Origin: Holtermannia corniformis
Lineage: Eukaryota; Basidiomycota; Tremellomycetes; Holtermanniales
Assembly (NCBI GenBank): GCA_001599935.1
Contig: BCIJ01000010.1
Location: 343,614 to 407,613, forward strand
Reading direction: 5' to 3'
DNA: 64,000 nucleotides
Shown here: piece by piece, positions 38,942 to 56,282 of the stretch
Position numbering within the stretch: the first letter of the stretch is position 1
Layout of the letters: each line of letters begins with the position of its first letter
Translations under genes and position numbers: made by a program
Notes under the pieces: model-generated
Seen by the model: only the letters and a program-made list of their open reading frames with translations
Databases searched by the model: none
What the model was told of the DNA's origin: nothing

Positions 38942-39469
38942 ATGCCCCCCAAGACCAAGGCCCGTGAGTTGTGCTCGCGCATGTCAATATACGGTCGTTG
39001 ACTCGATTGCAGAAATCGCGGCTGCCGCCCAGGCGTCGTCCAAGTCTGGGTCAGTATACTTGAGCGCGCTTGCTTGCACAACGTCTGACCTCTGTCCAGC
39101 AAGAAGAAGAAGTGGTCCAAGGGCAAGGTTAAGGACAAGGCCAACAACGCCGTCGTCCTCGACAAGGCCACCTTGTACGTTCTTGCCATTGTTCGCACCA
39201 TCCGGAATCTCGGCTCACACCCGCAGCGACAAGATTATGAAGGAGGTCCCGACCTACAAGCTCATCTCGCAATCCGTCCTCATTGACCGCATGAAGATTA
39301 ACGGTTCGCTCGCCCGCAAGGCCATGCGTCACCTCGAGAAGGAGGGCCTCATCAAGAAGGTCGTTCACCACAACGCTCAATGGGTGTACAGTACGTTTGT
39401 TTGTATGAGCCAAGATGGATTCGTGGCTGACGTATTCGTATAGCCCGGGCGACTGCTGCCACCGAGTAG
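38942..39469 (+). CDS. RPS25: 40S ribosomal protein S25
   Basis: Component of the small ribosomal subunit head, near the decoding region. Five exons join to give MPPKTKAQIAAAAQASSKSG, KKKKWSKGKVKDKANNAVVL, DKATFDKIMKEVPTYKLISQ and SVLIDRMKINGSLARKAMRH, ending LIKKVVHHNAQWVYTRATAA and TE, with stop TAG at 39467-39469. This is the complete S25 fold, a basic N terminus plus a winged helix. The first exon contributes only MPPKTKA, a common arrangement for fungal ribosomal protein genes with an early intron. Confidence 0.96.
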
Positions 39470-39769
39470 ACAGAGTGTTCGGACTGGCTTGGTGGGATCT
39501 TGTACTACGAGAGATGCACGATACGTCGCGCAGCATGTTTTGATTGAGTAGGATCCGACAGGAAGACTGCAGCTGCTGCAAGCTAAAGGGCGCCAGAACT
39601 GGCATGACTTGTGTCCCATACGAGTTAGAGTCTGTAGAGTACTGCACGCGCCAAATGCTCCGCGATGGTCGTCGAGTGCTCTCTACCTCTACTCGACTTG
39701 TTTGCGACTTGGGCGATCAACCTGGGTCCTCACTGCACCTCTCATACTTGCTAGTGTCAATCGGTCAAG

Positions 39770-44870
<5,101 letters not shown>

Positions 44871-45274
44871 ACCCTATGATAAAGTCATGCATTTGCGATG
44901 CTCAAGCTCGGAATACAAATTACACTGCTTGTCTAGGTGGCTCGTGCACAACTTCTGAGACATCGCCCCTCTCCAACTCGGGTAATGGCGAGGATGTGCG
45001 ATTGGTCCGACGACTCGGTCACGCTGGGGGCGGTGTGGATGCCCACGGCTGTAGGCAGGCTTCATCTTCGACGTCGGGTATCCTGTTGAAAAAGCCTCTA
45101 GCGTGCTGGACATTGCGGTTGCGGTCGAGGTAGGGCAAGGGGATGCATGACAGAGTAGCAACCTTACCGTCGGCGGGATTTAGCCGCAAACGCCTAATGC
45201 TAACCTCATTCGCCACCGGCAGTCGTGAGTGACTTCTGGCATAGCTCTGCCTCGTAAAGTCTAACTACTTCAAC
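44871..45274. other. Intergenic region between PRP16 and the nuclease-like gene
   Basis: About 400 bp without a supported gene. No repeats or terminal inverted repeats flanking the intronless gene at 45275 were seen by eye on this side. Confidence 0.4.
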
Positions 45275-46405
45275 ATGGAAATCGTCGTACCTGCATCCGT
45301 CCCACAGCCAGCCCCAGCAGGACTGGTCTCCAGACGCGTCACACGCAACGCCGCTGCCGCTGCCGCCGCCGCTGCCGCCGCAGCAGCAGCAGCCCACGCA
45401 CCATCATCCTCCTCGACTGAGATCACTTCGAGCGACTCGAGCGGATATACGGCGCCACCCGCGGCCCCCAGGAAGCAGCATATCGCTTACGTCGCCCAGT
45501 GCAAGCAAAGTCACACAATCGAAGACTTGCTGCATCACTGGTGCGACATCCCGGGGACGAGGGAGGCGTACGAGCCTCGTCGCAATGGCAAGGGCATCCT
45601 CAAACGGAAGAGGGTGAACGACACGGCCCCATTCGAGTCGCTGCGCAAGCATTTCTCCATTCAGCCGCGCAGAAAGGAGAAGGTCGAGGAGGCGCAAGGC
45701 CTGCGGCTCGGGGTCGAGGACCGACCCGAGTTCTCCAACGCGGTCGCCGTCGAAGCCATCGCTCACTCTCGGCACTTTGGCAAGAAGCAACTCGGTCAAG
45801 TCAACACGAGCTTAGGTGCCGCCGAGCTCCAGAAAACCATGATCGACTTGCTAAAGAAATTCCCCGCCGAGGGCCGAGGTGGCTTCCCGGTTGAGAAGGC
45901 CGTTGAGGAAGGCCTCGATATCACCTTCCAGTTCGCTTCGGCACTCCTCGAGGGCGTGAACAAAAGTGTGAGCATCGTACGAGGAGAAGGCGACGACCAA
46001 ATCAAAGGCGATGGCACGAGTGTCGTATATCCAGATTACAAGATTATCGACGACTCCACCGGCGAGATCATCGGAGTCATTGAAGTCAAGAAGGTCCTCC
46101 CGGTCATTGGGCTGCTAGCGGCGGCCACGCGGAACGACCAAGTCGCGCCCAGCGGTGACATGCCGAAGCTCGAGCTCGGTCGTCGCAACGCAGCCGAAAT
46201 GGAGTTGGTCTCGCAGCTGTTCGGCCAGATGCGGCACAAAGAAGTCTCACTTGGCTTCTTTGCCGATCTGCGAGGCTTGATCCCCGTCAACATCCACAAC
46301 GGCAATACGCTGCTGATCGGGCAAGAAGCCCAGGCCGCCTTCATCGGCGACCCACGGACCGAGGTGAAGTCAACGACTCGAGATACGCGCGCGCACAAAC
46401 TCTAA
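45275..46405 (+). CDS. Intronless protein with PD-(D/E)XK nuclease-like motif
   Basis: A single 376-residue exon, unlike nearly every long gene around it. The N terminus (MEIVVPASVPQPAPAG) is followed by a run of 16 alanines from residue about 26, encoded by mixed GCN codons. The C-terminal half has PDYKIIDDSTGEIIGVIEVK, with Asp254 and Glu270-x-Lys272, the spacing of a PD-(D/E)XK active site in which the acidic residues bind metal and the Lys assists. A later segment, ELVSQLFGQMRHKE and NTLLIGQEAQAAF, could complete the alpha/beta core. Fungal proteins with restriction-endonuclease-like cores occur in mobile elements and in lineage-specific families of unknown role. The nuclease call rests on this motif only; DNA cleavage is inferred, and the gene may be structural or degenerate in function. 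Confidence 0.6.
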   Translation: MEIVVPASVPQPAPAGLVSRRVTRNAAAAAAAAAAAAAAAHAPSSSSTEITSSDSSGYTAPPAAPRKQHIAYVAQCKQSHTIEDLLHHWCDIPGTREAYEPRRNGKGILKRKRVNDTAPFESLRKHFSIQPRRKEKVEEAQGLRLGVEDRPEFSNAVAVEAIAHSRHFGKKQLGQVNTSLGAAELQKTMIDLLKKFPAEGRGGFPVEKAVEEGLDITFQFASALLEGVNKSVSIVRGEGDDQIKGDGTSVVYPDYKIIDDSTGEIIGVIEVKKVLPVIGLLAAATRNDQVAPSGDMPKLELGRRNAAEMELVSQLFGQMRHKEVSLGFFADLRGLIPVNIHNGNTLLIGQEAQAAFIGDPRTEVKSTTRDTRAHKL

Positions 46406-46434
46406 CCGAGTCGGTCGTCTAAGCGGATGCATCT

Positions 46435-48191
46435 TCACTCGTACTTGATCACAACGCTGAGAGAGAAAGGCAAACCTGGATCGGTGACGGTGAGCTCGTC
46501 ACCATCTTGCAAGAGCTCGTCGAGGCGCTTGTCGAGGTTGCCTTTTGTGGTTTCGTGCAGTTGGGGTGGGGCTTGGTAAAAGAGCGGTTTGCCTGTAGAG
46601 TAGGACAGTGATGGGCGCGTGATCAGCCTGGGATGTCAGCCTGTGCGTGCGGGGCATTGGCGCAGACTGACATGTCTTGTCGTTCGCCGAGCCACTCGAC
46701 CAGCTTGTCCAGCTTCCAGTCCTTTTGCACCGAAACGGTCACCGACTCGCCGCCGCACACTGGGCACTCGGGCCGCTTCTCATGCTCAAACGTAAACGTG
46801 TACAAGCTGTCGTTGCCGACATACTGCCCGGCGGGTCAGCCAGCGCTGCAGAGTAGCCTCTACAGGCGCGCACCATCATGTAGTTGTTGAGGTAAGGCGC
46901 ACACGTCGTCGCAATCTTGAACGCCTCGTTGCAGCACGACGCAGCAATGATGGCATTCGTGCTCGCGATCGCCGGGATGATGTTCTTGACAACGCCTTGG
47001 GTCAGCGTCCAAGTGACGCCGTCGATTTTGAACTCTTGCGCACGGGTCGCAGCCTTGTGATACAGCCACTCGATGTGCTCTGGGTCATCAGTATCGAGCT
47101 TCTTGTCTGTGGCAGGTCAGCCAAGTTTGCGATGCATAGCTGCCTGACTCACCTTTGAACGCCTTGGGCCACTCGAGCACGCTGGCCCATTCGATACAGT
47201 GTTCTGGCAGACGAGGCGTGTTGGCAATCGTGCAAATAGGGTAGGCCGTCGGTGGCGTGAGCATGTCGATCTGCGCAGTGTCATGAGCTCTCCACCGCAA
47301 CGTCGGGTAGGATCACGCGCACCGAGCACTCGTAGCAGGACGTGACCGTTGGCAAGATGACTCGAGCTTGGCCCTTGAACCCTGTATGCAGTTCAGCACG
47401 CTATCCACCGAGCCGCAACCGATCACACGCACCTTCGGTCCCACCATCGATCAACGGCTTCAAGCTCTCCTCATTCTCCATATCGACCATGTTCACAAGC
47501 GTCGAGTTGATCCAGCGCCGTGCCGGGATCGAGTCCAACCCGGTCACAACAATGTTGAACTGCATGTAGAAGGATTCAGGATGGTCTTGGATCTTGCCGT
47601 GGTAGCTAGGACGGGTCGGTCAGCGCACTCTGGACGAGCGGAGACACTCACGGCGTGACTTTAACGCCTGGAACGCGGTTCATGACAAACTCGGCAGCGA
47701 CGATGGCTTTCGACTTGCCGACGTCGGATTCACTGAGGTCCAGGTCAGCCCACTCTCGCATAGCTCGCAGTCGACGGACCGAAAGAGGAACTGGCGGTTC
47801 AGGTTGGAGATGTCGATCGTGTCCATATCGATCACATGGATGTCTTGAAAGCCCACTGTAGTCCATCAGGCTCCATCTCTCATCCTTGGTCTCGACGCAC
47901 TGAGAGCGAGGTTCTGGAGGATCTCGCAGCCGAGGCCACCGGCGCCAATGACGAGGATCTTGGCTTGAGTGCGGAGAAACTGCTTTGACTGCCATGGTAT
48001 TAGCTCTCATGACTATGAAGTGCTCGAGCACGGCTCACGACATGACCTCCGACAAACGCATCGTCGGTCCATGGTCCTTTGCGATCGAGGACCTTGTCAA
48101 TGTGCGCGTACCGGTCGGTGGATGCCAGATAGACTGTGTAGTCTTTTGGGAGGGTGGACGAGGACGCTACGGGCTGCACGGCGACGCTCAT
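46435..48191 (-). CDS. UBA3: NEDD8-activating enzyme E1 catalytic subunit
   Basis: With its partner Ula1/APPBP1, it adenylates the ubiquitin-like protein NEDD8 (Rub1) and passes it to the E2 Ubc12 for cullin modification. The N terminus at 48191 ([18 protein letters not shown]) leads to the ThiF/adenylation core, [20 protein letters not shown], then [20 protein letters not shown] and [18 protein letters not shown]. The crossover region [20 protein letters not shown] contains the catalytic Cys within [29 protein letters not shown] gives one of the zinc-binding Cys pairs, and the C-terminal ubiquitin-fold domain ends [12 protein letters not shown] at the stop 46435-46437. The single-core length distinguishes UBA3 from full-length UBA1. 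Confidence 0.93.
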
Positions 48192-48364
48192 CCTGGCTGA
48201 CAGTCTTGGTGAGATGGATGAACCGACAGCAAGCTGATGCTTGTTAGCTGCGGTTCACGTGGGCATCTTCTGCCGTCGACGTCTATCCCATCCACAAGAG
48301 CTGTCCTTATGCTACTAAACCTCGCATTATAAGCTGCATCCCCTCCCCGTCTGCGACCTCACAA

Positions 48365-49433
<1,069 letters not shown>

Positions 49434-49662
49434 GACGGCCTGTATCTAGCACTTGCACTTGCACCCTTGACAATATCCAGTGTACACACTCTTGGTGGTG
49501 ATGGTCAATGATGAACGCAAAGGACGCTTGGTGCGGTCGTCGTGCACGGCCCCCGCTCGGATCGGCCGAGCCCAAAGTACTGTAGTTGCATAGCGTACAT
49601 CATCTCATCGCTCATGAGCATCCCAAAGCAGTCCCCATGTATCGTCACCCCAGCAGAATCGT

Positions 49663-52600
49663 TTACTGGCGGTCTACAAGTTGAACATCGCGTGAGCACA
49701 GTCAACTGGGTCCAAGATCATCACTCACAGAGGTGGCGCTGGATCACCTTTGCAACGAGCGGCGTGTCGGGGAAGGCGAGCGCCTCGAGCGAGGCCGCGT
49801 ACTGTGCACACGGTCAGCGACGGTGTACACTCACTAAGCGAGCGACTCACAGGAGTCGGCACATCAGCACCCGTGATACGCTCTGGGGGTGCATCAAGGA
49901 AGTCGAACGCGTCCGACTCGCAAATCTGGGCCAGGATCTCGGATCCAACACCGAACGCTAGTTCGCGTCAGTGCGACTCTGCGGACCCTGCACAGCACCG
50001 ACCTGGGAAACCGCCCTCGAGGGTGATCAAGTGGTTCGTCTTCTTGACCGACGCAATGATCGTCTCAATGTCCAGAGGCCGGATCGAACGCAGGTTGATG
50101 ACCTCGACCTTGATCCCGTGCTCCTTCTCCAAGAGCTCGGCGGCCTCGAGCGCGTGCGTGACCATCTTCGAGTGCGCAACGACCGTGACGTCGGTGCCCT
50201 CCTTCTCGACCTTGGCCTTGCCGATCGGCAGTACAAAGTCGGACGACATCTCCTCGGCCGTCATCGGGAACGAGACACCGTAGAGGAGCTCGTTCTCGAG
50301 GAAGCAGACCTGCGGCTGTTAGCGAGCGCCTCACCACCCACAAGCACTGTCGCTCACAGGGTTCGGGTCACGGATCGCAGCCTTCAACAGGCCCTTGCAG
50401 TCGGCGGCCGACCACGGGCTGACGACCTTCAAACCGGGGACCGAACCGTACCAGGCGCAGTAGTCTTGCGAGTGCTGCGCACCGACACCGGCAGCGGCAC
50501 CGTTGGGACCACGGAACACGACGGGGCACGGCACGTTGCCTCCCGACATGTAGTACGTCTTGCCGCCAGAGTTGACAATCTGGTCAATCGCCTGCATCGC
50601 AAAGTTCCACGTCACTGGGATATCAGTCGGATTCGCGAATGGTTCAAGCGACGCACTGAATTCACACACGGGCCTCAAGCCAGCGAGGGCGGCACCAACG
50701 GCGAGACCGGCGAAACCAGACTCAGTGATAGGGGTCTACTGTCGTTAGCGCGTGAGGTGGGTGTCGCTCAGGACTCACATCGATGACACGGTCCTCTCCA
50801 AACTTGTCGAGCAAGCCCTTGGTGATCTACGCGGTTGTTAGCAGATGCTCCAACGTCAACATTGAGCTATTGGGACGGCGCCGGAGTCAAAGTAGAACCT
50901 CGCTCTAGTCGATAATATTCAACATGTAAAGTCGCGCGGTCAGCCGCACGGGGAGCCCCGAATGTAGCTCGTCAATCGACATCCTGCCCGTGCTCGCTGC
51001 ACAGGCCGGGAGGTACATCAAAGCTACGAAGAGCACGTATGGCGCGGCTCGATAAGCGACTTTCGCACCCCAGATGCATTGCGATGTGCTGAACGCACAC
51101 AAGTGGCGGACGCCGATGTAGCGATACCAACTCAGGCAGCGTCGACACAAAAAGCTTTGAACAAGCTCTGAAACATTGCACCGCGCATTGCGCTGCTGGA
51201 GCCACACGATCCTTGCTGCACCCCAGCTCGTTTCCGACGTCCGCCCATGCTCCTTGCACAGGCTGGACAGTGTAGCGGGAGCTGCAGTATGCACAGACAA
51301 GGCGGGTTGCAGATGACGATACTCGGCGACGACTTTGGTGCGTCCGATGCCTTACATCCACACCGAGCGGTCAGGTCAAATACTGAACAGCAACTGAATC
51401 GACTCCGTGTCGCAATCAAAGCAAGCGCGCGATGGGTCTCGCAACCCGTACCGCATCTTCGAGCTACAAGTTGCGCGGGTCTGCAGCTGAGTTCGCTCAC
51501 TGCCCGTCATCTGTGAAGAGAACAAAGCTAGCGAGTCTCGCCAAGTGCGAGCCGCCAGCGTAAAAAGAAGTAACGAAGCTGAGCGCGGGACAGCAATTGC
51601 TTTATCCCAGCAGAGTTGTTGTGACAGAGGCAAATGGCGGAGCTGACCTCTGCGAAACTGAGCTGCGGCCCGTACGGGATTCCAGTGCCGACATGTGATT
51701 CTCTGGCCCACAGTCCATCATGATAGACCGAGGGACGAGACGACATCACATGTGCTGAGAGCGCTCACATGTCGCATCGCGATGGGTGATGTCAGACGAC
51801 GCTGTGCGCAGCTTGGCCTACAACGCCGTTCGAGGCTGTAGTCGCCTCGATCGTTCTACGAAACCATAGCGGCGCCTCGTAACCCGCCAAACGGAATCAT
51901 CGCGCACCGGGCTTCGAGAAGACCGACAGCGCGACATGGACAAATGACTGAACATCATCGAGTACGGCACGCGGCATGATAGTCGTACAGCTATCGTTTT
52001 CCTCGACATTGAGCTCGTGCGCTCAACGACAGGAAAGCAGTAGCTGGACGCAACTAGTCGTGGCGTCTTGCTTGACGCTACAGGAATAGAGTGGCGCAAC
52101 ACGGCAGCTAGCTTTTTGCGGGCGCCGATGCGTATACGCCGTTGTCAAGTCGACCACTAGAGTCATGGATACCGGCAACCCATGATACGATAGGAAACGG
52201 CACCGGATACGACTGTTGGTCTGGTGCGTCCGCGAGCAAGGTTCCGACCGTTGCGTCGCCTGGTTCCGAATCCAACCAGACAAGTCCTCGGCAGCAGCGG
52301 AAAACTGATCGGCAAGCATGTAAAGACGCTCGAGCGTGTAACTGTAACCGCTGATCCGCGCTAAAAGTAAGCGAAAAACTGACGCCAGCTGAGCACGATA
52401 AGACGTCGCGATAAGCAGCCGCGCGAGTCCAAACCGGCTCATAGCCGCAGAGCTCCACAGAGCAGGAGCAGGAGCAGGACAGGAGAGGGACCGACCTTGT
52501 ACGCGCCGTTGTACCGGGCAACCTCTTCACCGATGACAAAGACGGTTTCGTCACGGAGCATCTCTTCCTCCATGGCCGTGTTGAGGGCCTCGCGAACGGT

Positions 52601-52921
52601 CTGGGGGCGTCAGTGCTGTTTCGTAGCGCGGGTAGAGAATGAAGCGACAGCTGCTGTGTAGACATGCTCATCCCGCGACCAGACAAGTCAATCACAACTG
52701 CAGCTGTCGTACCACACTAGCTTCCTGCCGGCAATCCTACAGCTACGCACCATGGAGCTCGCGCCGCCTTCGGTGCTCGCGCCGCGCTGCTGGCCGACGA
52801 TGAACCTGTCTGGCCCACGAGCGACCCTGGCGATCGGGCTCGCCGAGACGGCCGCGCGGCTGGTGGCGGACGCTAGGGCCGAGCGCCTGAGGAAGGATGT
52901 AGCGAGTGCGCGGGCTGCCAT
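49663..52921 (-). CDS. PDB1: Pyruvate dehydrogenase E1 component, beta subunit
   Basis: With the alpha subunit, it decarboxylates pyruvate in the mitochondrial matrix PDH complex, using thiamine diphosphate. Exon 1 (start 52921) encodes a presequence, [20 protein letters not shown]. Exon 2 gives [35 protein letters not shown]. After the long intron come [20 protein letters not shown] and [20 protein letters not shown], then [77 protein letters not shown] and [14 protein letters not shown]. The last exon ends HLYRQ at the stop 49663-49665. The catalytic Glu (IGEEV) and conserved His (AQHSQD) are present. One intron is 1,669 bp (separate entry). Confidence 0.95.
50827..52495 (-). other. Unusually long intron of PDB1 (1,669 bp)
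   Basis: The donor GTCGGT follows the Lys codon of NGAYK at 52496, and the acceptor with a CTAAC-type branch (GCTAACAACCGCGTAG) ends at 50827, so the frame continues exactly into ITKGLLDKF. The interior shows only short frames on both strands with no recognised motifs. By eye it has no clear similarity to the RIP1 long intron, although the two are nearly the same length. Confidence 0.85.
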
Positions 52922-53050
52922 TGTCAGAGTGGTCAGAGTGCAGACGTTGACAATTAATCTGGTGATTTGCTGGGGCGGCCGGCGGAGACGGCAAACGAGG
53001 GGGGTTGGGTTCAGAGAGGGTGATTGCTGTACACGTCATTTATTTGGCGG

Positions 53051-53060
53051 GACACGTGTC
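53051..53060. promoter_or_regulatory. Palindromic E-box in a divergent promoter region
   Basis: GACACGTGTC is a 10-bp perfect palindrome with a central CACGTG. It lies 130 bp upstream of the PDB1 start (minus strand) and 455 bp before the alpha/beta hydrolase start. The surrounding 52922-53515 stretch holds no supported gene. bHLH factor binding is inferred from the core motif only. Confidence 0.4.
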
Positions 53061-53515
53061 GACGTGATTTAAGCGGCTTAAATAACCAACAGGCCTATAA
53101 CAGCCGATTGGGAAGCCTATTCAACCCCTTTCCAGTGCCTATCCCGCACCCTCACAATCCGACCGCCATGTCCAACCAGTCGAGTGGTATCGACGAGCGC
53201 ACGAGCAGCAGATGACTGCTACTGATCTGCTTGTCATCGTGCGCGGCGTACTCAGAAACTGCTGACAAACTGGCGGTGCACCCTACTGAATGATCCATCG
53301 TCCGTCTGCGTGGACACTGCATGGACCCAAGCATCAGAGGACGGCTCGAGAGAGACTGCATAGTACCTAGTCGTAGCCTGAACCATCAACCGCACAGCAC
53401 CGCACAGAACGGTGTACTATCCCCGCAGCCCACTCGACATCCTTTGTCCACGCACGCCAAAGCCAAAGCCAATGCACACCACACCGCAGTCGTAGCCCCA
53501 CCAGAATGTCCCACG

Positions 53516-56231
53516 ACCTGTCCGACACGGCGCTCAAGCTGCCAATCTACCCGCGCGAGTTCCCACCCAGAGAGCGCACCAAAGGGTTCTATGTCGCTGC
53601 GGGCCTCGTGTTGAGTATGTGGGCCATCACCCCGGTCTGCTGGTATGTCCCGTCCCGTTTGGGCGTCGGCTGCGGCTGATGCATGGTGGCGATAGCGTCT
53701 ATTTAGTCTGGTTCGCTCTCGTTGGCAAGTTTACAGTCGCGACGGGAGAGTATTCTCTGGTGCACAGCGTGCTGGTTGCGTACTCGGTTTTAGAGGTATG
53801 TCTTCTCATCTCGGTCATAACCTCCGCCACCCACCTGTACCCAGAGCGCTGACATCGCACAGGCCACGTTCGCACTATACCATACCTCGCTCTCGCGCAC
53901 GCTCCAATCCCCGACCCCGCCTCCTCGCTCCCCCCTGCCCGCCAGCCTCTTCCTCAAAGTGCTCAACGCAAACCTCCACACCCTCCCGATCCTCAACCCC
54001 TCCACCGCGCTAGCATACCAAGACCTCTTGTCCGCATTCCGCCGCGGTCAACTCTCAGCGGGCGAGTACGCTCACGCGACGGATCGATTGGTATATGACG
54101 ATGCAGACGCTCAGGAGCGGGACAGGCCCAGGGTCGGGTTGATGGATGACGGCATGAAGCAGGCCATTGCGCTGTTCGGGATCGACTCGGAACAGAGGGA
54201 ACACGAGTTGAGGCGCCAAATCGAGGCTGGCACGGGTCCGAGGCCGGTCACGCAACCCCAGTGGGGCAAAGGTGGCATCCTGCAAGATGACGGCCAGACG
54301 CCGAGGATGCTGAAACATGACGATCCGAGGGCGGTAGAGTTTAGAGAACGCTTGAGGACTTGGTGAGTTCGGTTCGCTCTGGTCGTTCGTCCTGGCTGGG
54401 TCCCTCTTAACACGCTGGCTGAGAGTTCTTTTTGCTGTTGGCGCTGGATGGACTTGCGACTGCACTCGCCACAGGCTCAGCTCTTGCACGACGGTCGGTC
54501 AATCTCAGCGCTGCCAAACGCACCCCACATGGTATGTCGAGTCCATCTGGCGCATCACAACAGCGCTGGTGGGCTCGTATGCCAGCCGCTCGGCTCCTCT
54601 GCTCTGCTACTATGACTGGCTCGGTGTACACTGCTAGCCCGGTCACGCTCTGCATCATCTCACTGTGCCGAACCAGACTAACCACGATCAGGTTCAACCA
54701 CGCGCCATGGGAGTCTCTCCGCAAGCAAAACATCCTAACCTGGATCGCCTGGGCCGCACTAAACCAACCGCTCGAACGTGTCCAGTCGTCCAAGACCCAG
54801 CATGAAACCCTCGACCGCTTGTACCGTATGCTCGAGGCGCGCACCGGCACGACGTTTCCCGATGGCAACAACCCGAACGTGCAGATCCTCCGGTTGACTC
54901 AGGATCCCGTCAATATCCGTGGGCGGCCCATGATCCTGTATATCCTGACGAACGCGATCAACTGGTGGTTGAGGGACTGGGTCTATGCTCGGCTCGGGCT
55001 TGGATTGGTCGGTGCAGGCTCACTATGCACTGGGAGCTGACCATCGACAGTACGAGCAAGATGGGATCCAGTGCGCCCTCTCACACACCGCCCTCGTCCA
55101 CTCACACGCACAGATATCTCGTCCGCATCCCACCCGACTGGACGCCAGAAGCCGGCGAGCGCAACCCGAACCAAACGCCCGTCATCTTCTTCCACGGCCT
55201 CGGCTTTGGCTTCGTAAGCTGCCCACCGACGCTCGGGTCGTACTGACGTGCCTGAAGCTACAGAACCACCTGCTCGTGAAAAAGCTACTCAACGCGCTCC
55301 CCCGGCATCCGCTCATCCTCCCCATCCAGCCGCACATCACGCAGTCCCTCTTCAACCGGAACCACCTCCGGCCGTTTGATCGACCGCAGCTCGTCGGTGC
55401 GATCGAGAAGATTTGCGCTCGATGGGGACTGTGGACGCCGCCTGACGCGAGCGCGAGCCGTCGTCACCGCGGCGGTGTAGTGCTCTTGAGCCATTCGGCG
55501 GGCAGTATCCCGCATGGGTGGTGTGAGTCGCTGTTGGCCCGCGCGGCAACTGACCCGCGCAGTGATCAAGGACCATCCAACGATCGCCAAGCGCAGCGTG
55601 TTTGTCGATCCCGTCGTGTTCTGCCTGTGGGAAGGCGACGTGTGCTACAACTTTTGCTACCGCGAGCCGAAAACCGTGAGGCCACTCGCGCATCGTTCAA
55701 TCACGGCTGACGGACGGCCCAGGCGCTCGAACTGCTGCTCTACTACTTTATCGCGGCCGAGATTGGGATCGCACACTACATCCAACGCGTGCGTCCTGCA
55801 CGGCCTTGCGAGCGCTGACACGGCCCAGCATTTCGAATGGTCCAACAATAACGTCTTTTTCGACGAGATCCCGAATGCAGTCGATGAGCGCAAGCTCGCC
55901 GTCTTCCTTGGCGGCGAGGATATGATTATTGATGCCGCGGTCAGTCTAGCGGTCAGCGTTGTGGGCATGCTGATTCGCTGTTAGCGCGTGCGACAATACT
56001 TTGAACGCCGTGAGTGTGCCGACTGCGCCCAGCTATCAACCCAAGCTGACACTCTCAGACGGCTCTGGTAAAAACATCCACTGGGACGCCAAAGCCGGTC
56101 ACGGCGACGGTCTCATGGGCTCGAGCCTACTACGCGTCGCCAACTTTGTCGCGACGGGCCAGACGCAAGGCTGGGAGACGTATGCGGCTTCGGACGCTAG
56201 GATGGACATTACGCCTGAAGCGCGTGATTGA
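53516..56231 (+). CDS. Membrane-associated alpha/beta hydrolase of unknown substrate
   Basis: The N terminus (MSHDLSDTALKLPIYPREFP) is followed by two or three hydrophobic helices (FYVAAGLVLSMWAITPVC; VYLVWFALVGKF), then a predicted soluble part. A hydrolase core appears late: YLVRIPPDWTPEAGERNPNQ, TPVIFFHGLGFGFLQ (oxyanion HG motif), VVLLSHSAGSIPHGWLIKDH (nucleophile elbow S-H-S-A-G), VFLGGEDMIID (acid) and WDAKAGHGDGLM (His). It ends at TGA 56229-56231. The elbow has Ser instead of the first Gly of GxSxG. Many fungal hydrolases of this type are uncharacterised; a lipase or esterase role is plausible but unproven. Splicing is complex and the middle exons are less certain than the core. Confidence 0.75.
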
Positions 56232-56282
56232 CTAGACAGAACATAGATATAGATGTCAACTAGAACGGCGCGGCTCGCTCGC

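Noticed and set aside
50972..51361. 129-residue Cys/His-rich ORF in the PDB1 long intron as a nested zinc protein
   Set aside because: Cysteine spacing does not match any zinc motif I know, and no splice-linked extension was found.
52108..52695. 195-residue minus-strand ORF at the PDB1 exon 2/intron border
   Set aside because: It runs through PDB1 exon 2 in the wrong frame and into the intron; the real frame is fixed by [15 protein letters not shown] and its splice sites.
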